In this document: positions 61,785 through 64,000 of the stretch, piece by piece
Position numbering within the stretch: the stretch's first letter is position 1
How the letters are laid out: every line of letters begins with the position of its first letter
Origin: Tillandsia leiboldiana
Lineage: Eukaryota > Streptophyta > Magnoliopsida > Poales > Bromeliaceae
Direction of reading: 5' to 3'
Length of the DNA stretch: 64,000 nucleotides
NCBI GenBank assembly: GCA_029204045.2
Contig: CM055076.1
Location: 16,293,902 to 16,357,901, forward strand
Translations under genes and position numbers: made by a program
Notes under the pieces: generated by a model
Database searches by the model: none
What the model was told of the DNA's origin: nothing
What the model saw: only the letters and a program-made list of their open reading frames with translations

Positions 61785-64000
61785 CATATGTATTGGTTCA
61801 ATAAATGTGAAGTTTCCTTCTATTTTTTACCCCACATTCTCCCAGACCGATGTATGATAATGTTTCAGGCGCTTTGCATTGATCGGTTTATTGCTTTCGG
61901 ATCTTTCTAGAGTTTTTGAGCAGTAGAGGCTTCTTTGACTACTCAGCTGATTCGAAATGACCCTCCCAGTTTAGGGACTACTTCCCGTGTAATCAGGCTT
62001 CGACTAGGGGATCTTATACCCCGCCGTTCTTGACCGGCGCATCCCCGAAGTCGTCTCCTTCTCCTAGGTCCTCTCGGTCGAGTCCTCGGCCTGTATTGCA
62101 ATGATCGAATCTGCCGGCTCCTTGTGCCGGCTCGCTCTCTTGAGGCCTCAATGTGGCCTCACCCACTGGTTTCCTCGACCTGAGACATAAAGGCCGAGTC
62201 TGCCGGATTCTTGTGCCGGCACATTTCTTTGAGGCCTTGATGTAGCCTCGCTTATTGGCCTATGCATGACACCTGATCCAAGCTGGGGCCCGTCACCTGC
62301 CGTCATTTGGCTGGCTTCTCTAGTGGCTCTTTTTCGGTTGCCCGAACGGTGGAGGTTTCGTCCGGGTCCGTGTCGACCGACATAGCGTCAGTCCGCGTCT
62401 TCTTTTCTTCGCCCTTTGTTTCGGCCGAAGATAGAATCAGGACTTCTTCATTGTCCCTTGGTGGCCATCTTCCGCGTCGGGCCACCTTGCCGAGGTTTCG
62501 TTCGGAAGCTGCTTCGATTTCCCGTCGCTCCTCCGGCGCCTCAACGTTACACCTCACTACAAACTCTAAGGCCTTTAGACGAGCGTCCCATTCTAGCCGG
62601 ACGTCGTCCTCCTCCGGCTTGGCTATCACCGATCTAAACATTGGTGTTTTCCTCTGGGGCGGCATAGTAGAGCCTCTCGTCTCCTGATCGCGGCGTATCA
62701 ACGTCGTGGGGTGCCGATGTCCGGGCCGTTCCTGCCTCGAATCTAGCCATGGCCACTAGGCCGTCACGCCATTGTTGCGGGCATCTACATCCATCCTTTG
62801 CATGCGACGCTTCTGCATCTTTGACATGATTGGCCTCTACCATCGGGCCGGTCCTCTAGAAGTGAACTATTTCTCTGCCGGCGCATACGCCAGTGGGTCT
62901 ATTTTTCTCAAGTGTTCCATAAGTATCTCCCTTCTTTGCCACAGTTGGGCCATCGCTGCATCCTCCGTTCTTGGGCCAGTTGAATGCCCAGGGTCTCTAC
63001 TTTTCCCTCGGTAAGCCAAGGAAATTCTGCATCGGGGGCCGAAAAGTCTCCTCCTGTCCTCGGCCTCTTGTGGTAGGGAGGTCGAGGTGTCGGCCCCGGC
63101 CAAGGGTGGCCGGTTGGGCCCTCTGTGCCGTTAACAGTCCGAGCCTCTGGTGGGGCCCTATCTGTCCTCGGCGTTGTAAGGGCCCGCGTGTTGGTCCCTT
63201 TTCGGCCTGTTGGCTGAAGAATCTTCGGGATGCCCTCTGGACCCGACTTTCTTCGTAACCGTAGTGGGGGCTCCGCTATCTCGGTGGGGCTCGTGGTCTT
63301 TCGTGGCCAACTAAGGTCGGCCTCGGCCTATCACGGGTGTAGAACTCCCGCAAAACCCTCAAGATGGGAAGGTCTTGCTCTCATTTCTTATCCTCCTCTT
63401 TAGAGGATCGCTTGCTGTAACCTTTGGCCGAACTCGAGTTCAGCCGGTGATTGTGGTGGTTCACGCCTTCACCGTGGCTAATGAAGGTGATTCATTTCTT
63501 CACCTCCTCTGGGATGTCGAGGAGTAAGGCATCCCAGTCTTCCTCGGTTATTTCAGCCTTGCAACGGATGCAAAGCCGAAACGAATTGTTAGCCGATTTC
63601 TTCTATGCGGGGGTTTCAGTCCCATGTATCGGCTTCTTCTCTTGGGGGTCTGAAGAAGGCGGCCCGTATTGGCCGTCCCGATTTCGAGGCAGTCCCTACG
63701 GAGGGACTTGCCCGTCATTCCCGCCCCCAGCCATCTCTGCAAGTCTTGCCTGAGGTACCGAAGTCGCCGACGTTACTGGTGGAGGTAGCGGCCCGTAGTG
63801 GCCGGCCTGTTGTTGAGGAGGTTCCTGAGGAAGGACATGTTCCCCATTCCTACCCCCAGCCTTCTTGGCGAGCACAGCTTGTGGTGCCGAAACCGCCGTC
63901 TGTATTGGTGAAGGTGGCGGCTCATAATGGCCAGCCTGTTGTTGAAAAGGTCCCTGAGGAAGGACCTGGTCAACATTTATGCCCTCAGCCCTTGCGGCAG
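61785..64000 (-). pseudogene. Degenerate, repeat-containing coding region, possibly a retrotransposon gag relic
   Basis: The minus strand has protein-like composition with occasional stops. From the right edge it reads a Pro/Gln-rich part with three 43-residue repeats (QQQAGHYEPPPSP, QQQAGHYGPLPPP, DGQYGPPSSD), then IRCKAEITEEDWDALLLD, an Arg-rich part, AQLWQRREILMEHLRKIDPL (about 62885-62945), and an open frame of 132 codons (62303-62701, MPPQRKTPMFRS). A charged, low-complexity, non-enzymatic protein next to LTR sequence suggests a gag of another Ty3/gypsy lineage, but no zinc knuckle or catalytic motif was seen. It runs off the window. Confidence 0.4.
63600..64000 (-). repeat. 129-bp tandem repeat in the degenerate coding region
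   Basis: The word GGC.CGTA.TGGCC recurs at about 63659, 63788 and 63917, a 129-bp period, which is a multiple of three and so keeps the frame. Confidence 0.75.

Overview
This is repeat-dense plant nuclear DNA. No ordinary host gene was found. The plant assignment rests on primer-binding sites matching plant initiator tRNA-Met (TGGTATCAGAGA), a Ty3/gypsy polyprotein of the chromodomain-bearing Tekay/Del type, LTRs of about 2.6-3.7 kb, and dense LTR-in-LTR nesting. The species cannot be told from the sequence.

Region 1-32972 is dominated by one Tekay-type element on the + strand (family A). Its 5' LTR runs off the left edge and ends at 1959. A tRNA-Met primer site and leader follow. A single open reading frame at 25423-30174 encodes gag, protease, reverse transcriptase, RNase H, integrase and chromodomain. 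The 3' LTR is 30211-32972. A related element lies in the leader in the opposite orientation, flanked by the 5-bp target duplication GTGAG. It has two near-identical 3.1-kb LTRs but only a decayed, shortened pol, so it must be mobilised in trans.

The nested arrangement appears twice, at 1709-15149 and 15250-28712, on either side of exactly 100 N. Small indels pile up toward the gap on both sides. The two copies share the same nested insertion, target duplication and diagnostic SNPs. The likeliest explanation is two overlapping contig ends that were scaffolded without merging, so about 13.5 kb is counted twice.

Region 32973-51852 is an older nest. Family B LTR sequence (TGTGAGG...GTGACA) is interrupted by three solo LTRs with 5-bp target duplications: 33397-36269 (CACGT), 37037-40608 (ACAGG) and 47212-50873 (GTACC). 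Between the two B LTRs, 42884-44237 is a 1.35-kb internal remnant in which only a broken chromodomain tail is recognisable. B, C and D LTRs share a hairpin with compensatory base changes.

Region 51853-64000 is AT-rich flank containing a 172-bp Mutator-like foldback MITE with a 9-bp target duplication, a solo family A LTR set in a TA microsatellite (about 53992-57136), a truncated D LTR, another solo A-related LTR with CATAT duplications (59226-61784), and a degenerate minus-strand coding-like region with 129-bp repeats reaching the right edge.

The clearest biological story is an autonomous element next to a coding-dead relative that still transposes. The clearest technical story is the false duplication around the gap.
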